A stretch of 64,000 bases of DNA from Liolophura sinensis (Eukaryota > Mollusca > Polyplacophora > Chitonida > Chitonidae): contig NC_088306.1 of assembly GCF_032854445.1 (NCBI RefSeq), positions 6,815,924-6,879,923 on the forward strand. The letters run 5' to 3'. The translations under genes were made by a program, and so were the position numbers. Of the stretch, positions 13,473-26,115 are shown one piece after another. Under the pieces are notes generated by a model. It searched no databases. It was not told where the DNA came from and worked only from the letters and a program-made list of their open reading frames with translations. Every line of letters begins with the position of its first letter. Within the stretch, counting starts at the first letter, position 1.

Positions 13473-15151
13473 TTCTGTTTGCTCGAAAAGATAATAGATA
13501 ATATAAAGCTATAGTGTTTTTACAACAGTGGTGCTAACAGACCTAAACGACTACAGCCATTTTTCGGTGCTTGGTAACTATAAATCAACTTTTGATCTTG
13601 AATTCTTACAAGGCCAGGGATAGCCCATGTCAGATAAACCGGAAACACAATGCCATGTTACTCGTACCCCAAGCTCATTTACATAGCTTAAAAGCAAGGC
13701 TGTGTTCACGTGATGTAAGATAGTCTGCGTGTGTGCTGCATGGAGTAGTTTGGCGAATTTGCTTCATATAACAGTTTGGGGTGCGTGCAACATAAAGTTG
13801 GCATCTCGATCTGCTTCCTGAAGCTAGTTTTGCTCTACTTCTGATGAACAGTACGCATCTATATGTACTTTAATCCGTAATTAATGGATGATTGTGACTT
13901 AACGCCACTTCGGTAGTATTGCAATTGTACTCGCCCAAAAAAGCTACTATGCATTAAAGCTTGAAGAATATTAAAAACGTTGGAACGAATAAGAATAAAC
14001 AAGTACATCCTACATTAACACTCGTTATAAAAGACCTCGAAATACGCATTGGCAGAACAAATTACGCCCTACATGAAGCACACGGACCATGCAGCACTTG
14101 TGCTGCGTGGTGAGTATTTTACGGGTCTTCATGCTCTGATTTGCCAGTTTTGTGCGTTATTGGATAGTCACACTTAATCCATTGCAAACATTCACCCATT
14201 CAGTCTTAAAGACATTAAGGCAACAAGAGGTTGCCAGGCCGGTGCATTGTTACAGAAACACCCTAGCATCGCTTGCCCAATGCCAGAGAAATTTTCAGGA
14301 CGTTTGCCAATGACCAGACTTTCGTCAGTGCTCTAGTTACACGCTCTGTGCCACAAGTCTTTTGTTACATTGTTTATGTCAAAGCCTTTACAGCTTGTTA
14401 CACCTAAATTCCATGGATCAAGTACAAAATAAAGCAGCCACGATGTCGATGGCGCTCAAAGCAGGACATATTCTCAGAATTTATTTCATACATCATACGG
14501 GAAGGAAGGAAGTAGGGAAGAGACCTGCCTGTTTATCTTGTATATGTATGCTTGGGGTGTTACGTCGTGCTTATATGACGTTAAACCCCAAGCAACAATT
14601 CATTCATTTAACGCCGCGCTCAACAATTTTACTGCCATATTATTTTGTGAATGTTTAATCCACAAGGAGCGCCTAAATTCGGAAAACTGAAGATCAGCTT
14701 ACACGGCGATATTTCTCTAGTACAACTTATGAAGCCCTATACATGACCACACAGTATGAAGTATCTTTAAGGTGTAGAAAGCTTGGGATGTGTTGTTTGT
14801 ATCGAACGCAGGTGCTATTAAACGTGGTGTAATTAAAACACGACAGGCTAAAGATGAGTAAGCCACATAGGCATCAGAATAAATTTCGCACATTCTGTCA
14901 AAGGAAAGACATGAGGTAATCTTCTTGCTAAACGGAAAGAAAGACCATCGCCATTTTCCCAGGTTTTAATACCGAACGGTTCCCTCAGATTTTAGATTTG
15001 AGAAATATTATGTACATTGCACTACTTATACACATTTAGACGAAAGAAATGCTTGAAGGGAAATATTTCAAGCATTCGTACTTTTTGTATGTTTGTATGT
15101 ATGTATGGATATGAATGTACACTTACGCCACACTTGGGCAGGTATATGACG

Positions 15152-15452
15152 ACTAGGAGTCATTAGGTGTGTACACATATACTGTGTGTTTCTGTGGGAG
15201 GACGAGTCCATGACGCCAAAGTGCTGCATTCACTGAAGTACATTATGCCGAAGACAAAAGACATGGCACCCCAACTAGTCATTATGCTAACACCGGGCCA
15301 ACCAGTCCTGTTTGCTTGCTTTAACCTCTGTGTGCTGAGCACCAAGCGAGACGGCAATAAATACCGTTTTTAAAAGATAATATGATCCCAGGAGTCCTGA
15401 CGTCGAGGCGGGCGCTCTAACCATGGGTCACCGAAGCGAGCCCTTTCGTAAT
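15152..15452 (-). mobile_element. SINE-C copy in unit C
   Basis: Array ortholog of the copies at 2026 and 7715, with the same landmarks. Confidence 0.75.
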
Positions 15453-17484
15453 GTGTTAAAATGTACAGCCGGATACGAATTATCTGATCAAGACTTTTTG
15501 GTCTTGCGAGTTTTTGATTTTTATTTATTTAAGTTTGATATTTACGATATAAATAAAGAGATCTATGTTCATTAATTGATAATGTTGAACATCTGTATGC
15601 TCTGGATAAAAAATTACAAAAACAAATTATTTGTCGAGACTGTGATTGTATCACCAATTAGAATAACCTGCATGAAACAGACTACAGGTTACCAGTTTAG
15701 AGAGGATAACACTTTGAAGACTGTTAATTTATATTAAAAGTTCTGTAGGTTAATAACTGTAGGTTATTTTATCTTTCAATATGAATATACAACTCTTAAT
15801 GTCCAATGTATAGGTTGAAGCCTAACGCGATGACAGTCGCATTTGGTCACATATATAATCGTGCAAAATCAATACGTATATACGCAAGTGAACTGTAAAT
15901 GTTACGTCTCTATAGGCCTGACATAGATCATTGCCGGGGTTTACGTCATACCAGAAGAAAAAAATGGACATAGAAGCAGATTATGTTTTGAATTGATATG
16001 TTCTCAAGATCTGCAAGATTTTAAATGTCAAAACGTTGTGTAATACGTGTAATCCAACATAAAAACAATCGTTTTGACGTCAGCACCTCGTTAGGAATAC
16101 ATCGAACATGTACGTGTGCAGAAAAAGACCATTGACATTCAAAGAACAGAACAGCATTTTTTTTGCGCAATTTGCCATAAGCAATGAGAACATTTGTACG
16201 ATTTTTACATCATGATTTCACAGACGTAGAGACGTTCTGCACAAATCCATTACAGATTTTTCTATGTTACCGAGTCCGCATTATTTAATTTTACACGCAC
16301 TTGGAGATCATTAACTAATTGACGTAGTTTACAGCACGCTTTAAATGTGCTGTCCCAAAACAGTAAAAAAATACCGCAAATGGCAGAAAATATCATGCTA
16401 AACGAGCACAAGATAAAGTTTGTGTAGAAGGAATATCAGTTGAGTTCTTTCCATTTTCCTGCCATTCTCATCAGTCTTGGGTACGATATAAGACACCAAA
16501 TATAAACCAATTTAGTACTCTGCAATATCACGAATTCAAAAGTCTTCACGAATGTTTTGCGGTGTCTGCTTCAGCACAGAGCAGTTTAGGGTCCGGTTTA
16601 TGGGTGGATCTATACGTGGAAATTTTCGTATATCAGCCGTATACCAAACTGCGTATAACACAAACCACCAAAGAACTAAGAAAGTATATAAAGTACGAAG
16701 ATAGGACGGAATCATGCAAAGATTAACATCTAACAGTTTTCAATGATGTTAGAAAGACGCAAGATATGTTTTAGGCGACAGTGAAATCCGTATTGAAATC
16801 GTCTTCAAAATCGTGTAAAATCGCAGGATCTAAGAAATGCTACCTGGCGAGACATGTAAGCACCAGATGCAGGCCCCTTCGGTATATTGCTGTTCGAAGA
16901 GTGATAGTTTACAATGTCAAAATTTAAACTGGAGACATCCAGGGTACGTTGCGCAAACCAACGGGCTTTATTAGATACCTGACGAACCTCGTGGATACGA
17001 CCGATTCAATTATTATGGCTTAACACCATTACGGCAATCCTGCAGATATATCGTGGCTACAACATGTTTAAGCCACGAGAAACTAAATGGCTTTCGAAGC
17101 AAAAATGACAGCCACCATAATAAAGCATTGTAAAGCAAAATAATCCAACTCAAACTAGAAGTAAAATTGGAAAATCAATCGGCATTTTTTAAATATATGT
17201 GATCTACAAGTGTAGAGATGTATAAAAACATTATTTCCTATGATACATGCCAAACAATCAAATATGGCGTTGACTGTGTTGAATTTTTGCTTTATATGAG
17301 CAAAACTTACACAGTCAAAAATGCTTTGATGCTGTTTTCCGGAAATCACGTAAGAGCAATGATCTCATGGAACAGACAAGTGTGTGTTAAACTGCCCAAT
17401 GAGCCATCTCTGTAAAACTATTTGGATTTTTTGAGACATACCAGGAAATGAAATTACATGACATTACATGAAATAACATGAAAT

Positions 17485-17600
17485 GAAAGGGTGAAGCTGC
17501 AGCCGAAGTAGAGAGCTGAATTCGAACACGCTACCTCATTGGCCGAAAGCTTGATACATATAGGACCCAGTCAGAGGTTATGCTAATTTAAAAATATTTA
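17485..17600 (-). repeat. SINE-D-like tRNA-derived segment (unit C)
   Basis: A diverged version of the 4300 copy. It is preceded by a short local expansion of ACATGAAAT-type repeats (17450-17490) not present in A or B. Confidence 0.5.
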
Positions 17601-18465
17601 TGTGTTAAATTCAGACGTCCAGACATGTCAAGAGAGGCAGTCCAGGGGTTTTATTGATGACAGTTAATAAGATATTGCTAATCAAGAAAGTTTCTTGTGC
17701 TCTGATTGGAACTGTACATATACATATATTCATGTTTGCAATGTATGAGGCGATTTTGTAATTCAAACCACAGCCTGCAGTAAATCGCCGCCCTTTCCCC
17801 CGTGCTTAACAGTCCTCGTAACGTACAGACGTTTTTAAAGACCAAAAAGCTGAATTCTTAAATAATCTTAATAATCTACATGGTCCATGGTGTTAGGGGG
17901 CGTATTATTTGCACTGTCGCAACTGTTCTATGCTTTAATACATATGTTTGTTTTTAAATTATATAGCTAAGACTTTTGTTTTGTTTTTATCTCTACTTCA
18001 GTAGAGCGGGAATAGCTCTTAAGAAATGTGTGTACTGACAAACACAGAGAAATTGGTAAGTGGTTATCATATATTGTTAAAGTTAACCCGATCCTTTCAA
18101 GGATACTGTCTGCATCGCATACACAGCTCGTGGATGTCACACCCTGACAATACATCGTGTAAGGCTCTCTCCCAAAACCAATGTGCTTAAGCAGGGTTAA
18201 ATTAGAAGCTTTTCATGACAAACTGTCATTCTCCCCATAATAGCTAGTTTCCCGTTTAAACAAATGTTTCTGTTGAAAAAAATAATGAGTTCGGGAATAT
18301 TAACTGAGAACGTGCATCACCATGTAGCAGGTGCTTTGTTCCGGGTAGATTATAAGCTCTGTCACACTCGGGCTTCTGTGTTCTTCAGTAACTGCCTATA
18401 ACGGCTTTTTGGGGACTGCGTTTTGTGCTGATCAACTTGGAAAGCAATTCATTGGTTTACTGTCG

Positions 18466-20419
18466 CCGCACTATCGTAGCAATCTACTCAAACATTATGC
18501 CTGTAAACAACAGGCTTTCAACCTCAAGGATACTGGGGCGTCGGGGTGACATTTACTGTCTGCTAACTGATGATATGGGACATCGCCTGGACTGAGGACC
18601 CATATGGGAGATCGATAGTCACTTATTTTGCCACTTCGTTCCAGCAAGTCCGTTTACCTGACGGCAACACTTCCCATGGATAATTTTGCACAGGGCAACT
18701 CAGCCGACAAGCTGGCACTGTTGATAGGTTGATCCTTTAGAGGACTAATAAGGAATAATCTATCTGACGGAAAAAATGTTACGGAGTTTTGAGCTTGAGC
18801 TCCTGATGACATTTAAGAAAACCCATCACTTCAGAACAATCACACTGTGTAGTAAAACTGTTACAAACAAGAAAACCAAGCCATTTTCTTGATGTATTTG
18901 ATAAAATATATATGGTGAGCTAGAGCGTACCGTGGCGTATTTGTAAGAAAACCGGGACACGGGCATATATCAATATATCAAGGAAAAGATTTCAGTATGA
19001 GGTAAGAATTAAAGAAACAATACGTAAGGCCCTGTGAAAATGTCAAAATGAAGCTGCAGCAGAATAATTGAGAGCCATATTCGAACAGGCGACCCCATTA
19101 GCCAAAAGCCTGATAGTTTCAACAAGACAATTAGCCATGTGAGCCAGCGAGAACGTGCCAGTTATGTAACGAGAAACAGTAAATTATAGTTTTTAAGATG
19201 TCGTTAATCAAAAATGTGTGTGTTAGTGGTGCTTTGATTTATTTGATCGGTTTTTCTTATGTTACCGACTTTGTGTTTCTCTCACCGACTTTCTTATGTA
19301 TCAAGCGATACATTTTAAGTCAACTAGCACTCTACGAGAAAACTCGGGCTTTGATGCTGACAGTTTAGATCGAACCCGATGACATCTGAAATTATGATTA
19401 AGGGTATTCAAATGTGACGTTTGTCAAAAATAAGCAAATCTGGATTTGATTCCAGATTTAAACCGTTACAACCAACCCATTTAAATAACCTTAAGAGCTA
19501 AGCACGTGGGATATACCGAACGTGCGGTATCCAGAGTATATAGTCATTACATCCCTTCTATTTATGTCTTATCTTGCAAAATAATAGCATGGTGGAGAAC
19601 ATACAGAACTGTTTACATTGTACTCTTAATAACCCTGACTAAGGCAAAAACAAGAGTCTAAAGTGTCAAGATTCTTAAACACTGAGAAAAAAGAAACCGC
19701 AGATGTTACCAGATACTCCCAGACAGCCAAGGACTCTGTTCGTCAAAGTGACAGGGCACGACGACGTTTTGACATAAAGTTGGCGATGGATAGCCTGAAA
19801 CCTGGAGTCAGAAATTAGTCAGAGTGGGACATACATGATGTTTCTTCTTTAAAGTGCTATGATCCAGGCTACAACCTAATTTAAACTGGATACAGAAATC
19901 CCTATCATTTTTCTACAGTTTGCTTCTGAGAAGCATTTACCCATTTTCGTTTATTCAACCTAGCGATGTCCAAGATCACCTGTCAAGGCTAGTTAAATCT
20001 TCAAAGCCCTAAACTTCCCTTTATAAATATGCATAATTCACGGCTCAAGTAGGTTCCACTTTACTAAGGCACCGTAATTACTGATACTGATAAAAGTGGA
20101 AGACAAAATGGCATTGAAAAGTGGCTGTATGCTGTGAATGGAAAAAAATTATTTCATAGTAGACTTAGCGGGAAAAAAACTCCCTGAACATCGATTTAAA
20201 GGTTATAGGTACACCGTCATTTTGAGGTAAAATTAGCATTATGAAAGTTAGCGGCGAGACAATAAAAACATAAGATACATTGGCTGTAAAACGTCTTTCG
20301 CTATCATCGGTATTGCCTGATAGCACAGTGACTTTCCATTGCCTGTTTGTGTCGATAAAAGCACATCAATGCCATTCACGGTACTGTTTATTGCTGCCGT
20401 TTAATGCCTTATCAAGGAA
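18466..20419. other. Unassigned region after the array
   Basis: No coding region is seen. About 18900-19240 shows diverged similarity to 4300-4500 of unit A (SINE-D head plus the following AATCAAAAATGTGTATG-like stretch), so it may be remains of a fourth, older unit. The rest has no recognised content. Confidence 0.4.
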
Positions 20420-20683
20420 TTATTTATTAATTTATTTGATTGGTATACCATACTCAAGAATATTTCACTTGTACGACAGCGGCCAGCATTATGGTGGAAG
20501 GAAATCTGGCAGAGCCCTTGGGAAACCCACGACTATCCACAGGTTGCTGTCAGAACTTCACACATACGACCAGAGAGGAGGCCGACGTGAGTTCAACTTG
20601 AACTGACAGCGGCTGCATTGGTGAAAGGCATGTTGATCATTGCGCCGCACTGGCGTCCTAACCTTCCTGTCGACGGAGGCCCT
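20420..20683 (-). mobile_element. SINE-A copy
   Basis: Minus-strand copy with tail AATTTATTTGATTGGTAT at the left and a decayed head (CGACGGAGGCCC) at the right. It is diverged from the consensus. Confidence 0.8.
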
Positions 20684-20892
20684 TTGTGTCCAGCAATGAA
20701 CTGGATCCGAACATTTGTTTCAAAATAAGGAAATACTCAGTTTTAAGGGAAGATCAATAATTGACTGAAAATCCCCTGTCGGGCTGAAATACGAGTAGGT
20801 TTCTAAAGACTTTTATATGCACGGTGAGGCGAGTGTGATTGCGAAGCCTATAGCGCAGAATCATCAGTGCTGGAAGAAACATGCATATGAGG

Positions 20893-21150
20893 ACGAGGAG
20901 TCATTAAGTGTATTTACATATTCTCTGTCTTCTTTCTAACAGGGCGAGTCCATTCCGTTAATGTGCTGCCGCCACTGAAGTATCATGTCGAAGATACCAG
21001 ACATTACATCGCCAGTCGCATTATACCGAAACCGGCCAAAGAAGTCATGTTTAGTTGCTCTAAACTTTTAGTGCTGAGCGCCAAGCGAGGCAGCAGTAAG
21101 TGTTATTTTTGAAGTCTTAGGAATGACCCGAGTTTAGGGGAAAGGCCGTT
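20893..21150 (-). mobile_element. SINE-C copy, diverged
   Basis: Landmarks GAGGAGTCATTAAGTGTA, GGCGAGTCCAT, GCTGAGCGCCAAGCGAGGCA and a closing AAGTCTTAGGAATGAC match SINE-C read on the minus strand. Confidence 0.65.
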
Positions 21151-22592
21151 TCACCAAGTTAAAATTATCTAAAGCTGCAGCAATTTGATTAGTACAATCC
21201 ATGTTGATAATTTTTAAATTCGTATAAACATATAAATACACTAAATTAGTATGTACAAATAAGAATTAAAGACGAAAAATTTCCTCTTCATTTACGCTTT
21301 TAACAAAGTTTTCGGACGAACGGCGATGACTGATACAACGGACATTCGAAGGGAAACAACGATAACTAATGTGTTTTAGTGACATTGAAAAGACTTCATT
21401 TTCTGACAGAAGCGGCTTTATTCCTTTCTTTCTCCAATCAATAAATAAATTGGAGAATAAACTTTCAAAACTAAGGCCCCTAAAACTTCTAACACCCTCT
21501 AACCACCTTAGGGCTTCACGAAGGGTTTCGGGCTATATTTCAATTCTAAAACAAAAATGTTCATTCGATAGCCAATTATTTTCTTTGTGAAATGGATTAA
21601 ACAAAATTGTGCTAACTGGGTTAGCCTTTAGAATTCTTTTATGAAAAGGCCCTAGGACGCTGTGTCAAACTTACAGGCCACGAAGATATTTTTTGGGGCA
21701 TGAAATTGCTGATGGTTCAAGTCCCAAGGGTCGCTTGTCCATTACATTACGAAACAGTTTCTGATTAAATCAGAATCGCCAAGTTTTGATCGTGTCCACT
21801 AACTGGTCGATCCGTGTCTTGTCTGAAAATACGTGTACTAAGATCCATAGCCTTTGGTGTGATTGGATACAGCATTCATTAATTATTCTTCTACAGGCTG
21901 CCTCCGAGAAACGAAATAAGTGACTGGGCTTGACCACGCAGAACACGGGTTCTGTGGAATTGTGAATATTTCAATGAACAGCTTGACGTAGTCCCATGTT
22001 TCTTGAAGACAAAAAAAAGCAAAGGCTGCTACTGAAGGTAATGGGTTGAATTTGTAATGTACTATGCAGTTTCGTGTATGTTCGGCATTGTAGTCCATGG
22101 AGAGACATTATGTAGTGGAAGTATCGGGAAAATCGGTATCCTTATTCTCACGAGTTGTGAAATTGTGCGACAATGTAACGATGGATATTCCTCGGCCGAG
22201 ACCTTTTAGAGCAGATTCGATGACAGTTCTCCCGGATGATGGTAGCCGTTCGATGTATATCTCAGCTCTAAACGTCTAGAAAACTTCTGCATTTCTTGCT
22301 ACCACATGGCATCAAACTTTGGAGTTTTCACATGAAATCGAGGTTAAGGAGGACGAAGGATCTTCCTACCGTGCTAAGAAAATTTGACCGCTATTACGGG
22401 CATAAGTTTCTAAATGTGAAACTACAAGCGTTCTTGGGTATGTTAAGGCTGTTTACATAACATTAACAGAAAAGAGAGTCAAACGATCAAAATTGCTTAG
22501 CAGAGCAGGATTTATTCTACAGATTTATGAGAAATCAACCATGCAGTGTATTCGCATACCGATTTTTTTACTGGCTAAACATTTCTAGCCAT
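21151..22592. other. Unassigned region
   Basis: No gene or named repeat is recognised. Frames of 60-73 codons (21369-21590, 21883-22098, 22097-22279) show no motif, so I do not call them genes. Confidence 0.3.
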
Positions 22593-23560
22593 TACATTAT
22601 AATGTAACATATAATTATTACGTACAGCATACAGAGTAAAACCATAGCAGCAAAGCCAGTGTGATAGCTGGTAAATGTTTACACGTAACCTGTGAAATAC
22701 TGGTAACCTCTTGTCAGTTTACTTCAGTCAGGTTTTGTTTTAACTGTTCGTGTAAATACATAAATAGTATCAATTTACAGCTGTGTTATAATCACATTTA
22801 TCATACAATCACATTAAAACAATGCAAAGAAAAAAGGCCTCGGGGATGTTTTGCCCACCATCAGAATGCTAACATTACACGTAATGTTATTATTGTAATG
22901 GCTCAGTTGGTTAGCGCGCTAGCACAGCGTAATGACCCAGAAGCCTCTCACCAATGCTGTCGCTGGGAGTTCAACTCCAGGTCTTGCCTGCTTCCTCTCC
23001 GGTCGTAAGTGGGAAGGTCTCTCAGCAACCTGAGGATGGTCGTGGGTTTCCAGCGGGCTGTGCCCGGTTTCCTCTCACCATAATGCTGGTCGAATAAGTG
23101 AAATATTCTTGAGTACGGCGTAAAACACTAATCAAATAAATAAATAAATTATGGTAATGTTATTACATGTAATGTTTACAGTTATTACAGTTACTGTTAA
23201 CCTCTTTAAACCATTAGTAACACATCCGTACCAGTGTTCCAGAACATCTTTTTTACGCCTCTGGATTAATCCATTCCAACAGAAAGTCTGAAGTATGCCG
23301 TGACGTTAATCTTTTCAATCACGCTAGATTTTGTCCCATTCAGACATGCCAAATTAACAAGGGCTTCATTTTGTACTGGAGTATTACTGAGCACGCGTCG
23401 TATTATCCATCACGACGAAAGGAAAATATGCTAGTCTATTACAGAAGATTAAAAACGAGGAAGTCGAGATGGTAAAATCTTATCGAACAAACATCAAAGA
23501 CCTTTTATTTCCAATCCAAATCGATGATATAAGAGCCTAAGTGTTAATGTAAAGTAATTA
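22593..23560 (+). repeat. Old dispersed repeat R2, interrupted by a SINE-A
   Basis: 22620-22890 matches 43765-44080: TACAGCATAGAGAG-like start, GTGATAGCTGG, then AACAATGCAAAG. The part after 23200 matches 37900-38420 and 43440-43770 (the 'GTGTTCCAGAA' segment onward). The element is degenerate and non-coding; its termini are not established. Confidence 0.5.
22893..23153 (+). mobile_element. SINE-A copy with perfect 12-bp target duplication
   Basis: Plus-strand copy: A-box-like ATGGCTCAGTTGGTTAGCG, B-box-like GAGTTCAACTCC, and tail GAGTACGGCGTAAAACACTA followed by ATAA repeats. It is flanked by GTAATGTTATTA at 22881-22892 and 23154-23165. Only the first bases of the head are altered. Confidence 0.92.
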
Positions 23561-23788
23561 GATTGAAACCTTGCTAAGTCAAAGACACAATGACTTTGGA
23601 TACATCTATGTGTCGCCTATATCAAAGAGGTAAAGATATATCTGTCTACACGATAGAAATTTGACAGTTCGATAGCACTTTATCCAGCTGCAGTAAATTT
23701 CTCCTCAGACCCTTTTATGGACACGACTGTACTACTGATCAGATGTTTTTTGATTTATTTGTTATGAAAGATATTACATTATATCCTT

Positions 23789-23866
23789 CTAGGGTGGAAA
23801 ATCCTGGTCACTAGCGGGTAAGATGCTTCTCTTTCAGGAGAGAATCCTGGTGTATTTATTATACCA

Positions 23867-23905
<39 letters not shown>

Positions 23906-24235
23906 ATACATTATTTGGTCAAGTAAAAAAAAAAGTCTAAACGTCAAATCGGACATTCTTATACCACTTGTAAAGGGTTTTGCTTGTCGATATCACAGAT
24001 GCATCGTCATAATCCGCTGCACATGCGCATTTCCTACTATATAATGCTTCTCCTTCAGGAGAGGAACCTGGTTATAAGCTGATAAGATGCTTTTCTTTCA
24101 GGAGAGGATCCTGGACAGGTACAGATAAGATGCATGTTTTTCATGAGAGGATTATACTCACCAGCCATTAACCTCCTTTCCTTTCGAAGAGGGTTATCCT
24201 CGCTAGCCGGTAAGCCGGTTCCCTTTCAGAAGAGT
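23789..24235 (+). repeat. Degenerate flank of the 43-bp minisatellite, with an insert
   Basis: Diverged units (TTCTCTTTCAGGAGAG and variants) occur at 23805-23850 and 24046-24235. Between them lies an insert containing (ATAA)n (23866-23908) and a 130-bp stretch (to 24040) nearly identical to 26340-26475. Confidence 0.8.
23866..23908 (+). repeat. (ATAA)n microsatellite
   Basis: About ten ATAA repeats at the left edge of the insert that duplicates the 3' end of the minus-strand pseudogene near 26.4 kb. Confidence 0.9.
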
Positions 24236-24870
24236 CAAAAGGGGCAAACTGCTTCTCTTTCAGGAGAGGATTCTAGTCCCTAGCGGGTAAGCTGCTTCTC
24301 TTGCAGGAGAGGATTCTAGTCCCTAGCGGGTAAGCTTCTTCCCTTTCAGGAGAGGATCCTAGTCCCTAGCGGGTAAGCTTCTTCCCTTTCAGGAGAGGAT
24401 TCTAGTCCCTAGCGGGTAAGCTGCTTCTCTTTCAGGAGAGGGTCCTAGTCCCTAGCGGGTAAGCTGCTTCTCTTTCAGGAGAGGGTCCTAGTCCCTAGCG
24501 GGTAAGCTGCTTCTCTTTTAGGAGAGGATTCTATTCCCTAGCGGGTAAGCTGCTTCTCTTTCAGGAGAGGATCCTAGTCCCTAGCGGGTAAGCTGCTTCT
24601 CTTGCAGGAGAGGATTCTAGTCCCTAGCGGGTAAGCTTCTTCCCTTTCAGGAGAGGATCCTAGTCCCTAGCGGGTAAGCTGCTTCTCTTTCAGGAGAGGG
24701 TCCTAGTCCCTAGCGGGTAAGCTGCTTCTCTTTCAGGAGAGGGTCCTAGTCCCTAGCGGGTAAGCTGCTTCTCTTTTAGGAGAGGATTCTATTCCCTAGC
24801 GGGTAAGCTGCTTCTCTTTCAGGAGAGGATTACAGTCACAAGCGGGCAAGATGCCTGTCTTTTATGGGGT
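24236..24870 (+). repeat. 43-bp minisatellite, about 14 units, higher-order repeats
   Basis: The unit is GTAAGCTGCTTCTCTTTCAG plus GAGAGGATCCTAGTCCCTA plus GCGG, 43 bp. Unit starts (measured at the CTAGTCCC block) fall every 43 bp from 24271 to 24830. Variants (TTGCAGG, CTTCCC, GGGTCC, TTTTAGG with CTATTCCC) recur in the same order at offsets of 301 and then 258 bp. A block of seven units was therefore duplicated and one unit was lost. 43 is not a multiple of three, so it does not encode a protein repeat. Confidence 0.95.
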
Positions 24871-26115
24871 CAGACGCACAAGGTCGTTGTTCACAGACTT
24901 CAGGATCTGGTGACAAGTACAATTTTTATTCATCTGACAGGGATAACCAAAAAGAGTTTTCTGTTTGTATTTGTCGTTCAGGAATACATTAAAGGTCTTG
25001 TTATAATTTGCCACGGAACTGGACGCCAACCCATCAAGTTTTAATCCTTCTAGCGCTTTTCTTTTTGCTCGTTTTTCTTTTATATCAAATCGTTTTAATT
25101 TTTGGTTTCAGTTTTGGCTTTGGGTCCGTTTCAGTAATAGTTTAGTTTATTTTGCTCTTTTTTTATTTTAAGATAGTTTTATTCTGAGATGCGTTCAACG
25201 TTCCTTGTTGGGAAAGATGGGTAAGTTTACATTATCAATTTGTAAATCACGGAAAATCAGACTCAAGTCATGTATTCTTTTTTTCCTGGAGCGCCGCTGT
25301 CTCAGTTAATTAAAGCGTCGGCTAATTATCTCACACTTAATTAAGATTATCAGACTCATAACCAATGCAGTCGCGTTCTCAAATCCAGCTCTGGATGTTC
25401 AACTCCGGGAACTCCGCTATCTACGATCTATAAAAATAACCGCTATGTTAATAACAAAACTGAAAAATTATTGAGCATGTTGATAAATAACACTAGTAAA
25501 TGAAATCAAACCAATGTTCTCTTGTGCATGACATACTTGACACTATCAGTGTAGCTTTGCGTGAAAACTGTTTTTTTTTTGTTTAAATGTGATTTTATCT
25601 TAAATGTGATGAAAAAAGTATTGAAAAAAAAATTCTAGTATTTCTAGACCAGTGACGACTAATAGATCACTACACTTCTGTACCAAATTCTGCGAAAGCC
25701 TTGAAGCTAGGGGGTTTGTGCATTGTTGTTTTTACCAGTTAGGTGTGATTGTTTGGCTGTTATCACACTCTTGTCACTGGTCTGATTTTACTTCCTATAC
25801 TGTAGCCCTTGGTGTGTTGTTAAACATATGTTAAGGTGTACCTTAAATTCCACAGGTAAGAGTATATTTCACGTCAGTTAAATGCTGTGCCCTGACAGAA
25901 CGGGATGCACTTCCCGTTCAGATTACACGTAGACCGTCAATTGTTAGCCTGTGGCTAAGGATTCAACGCGTTTACCTAATCTAATGTCAGTATTCTTTAC
26001 TAGCCTATGGGAATACCCACAGTAACGAGAATACTGAAAATCTGATCAGCCCATTAATACATACACTTGGTTTGACACATCTAAGCCGGAGATAAGACGT
26101 CTTCTCTCTAAAAAC
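24871..26115. other. Unassigned region right of the minisatellite
   Basis: No gene is supported. The frame at 25652-25834 (60 codons) has no motif. A tRNA-like SINE remnant may sit around 25300-25420 (CTCAGTTAATTAAAGCGTCGG then GTTCAACTCC), but its ends are unclear. Confidence 0.35.

Larger units (their letters stand above)
6353..13789 (+). repeat. Tandem unit B, a C/A mosaic with a 1.7-kb insertion
   Basis: The unit is 7437 bp; without the insertion at 11334-13058 it is about 5.7 kb. From 6353 to about 9400 it follows C closely. Between about 9420 and 9930 it shows marks of both A and C. From about 9940 to 13789 (outside the insertion) it follows A almost base for base. This is the composition expected of the middle unit made by unequal crossing-over between A and C. 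Confidence 0.88.
13790..18465 (+). repeat. Tandem unit C, incomplete at its right end
   Basis: It is offset exactly 7437 bp from B over the left part (for example 14362 against 6925). Similarity falls off after about 17400 and ends at about 18465, in the stretch equivalent to 5385 of A. The final SINE-bearing segment of A and B (5784-6352) is missing. The array therefore ends inside a unit. Confidence 0.85.

Noticed and set aside
24236-24870. CRISPR-like direct repeats
   Set aside because: Units are head-to-tail without unique spacers and the DNA is eukaryotic. This is a minisatellite.
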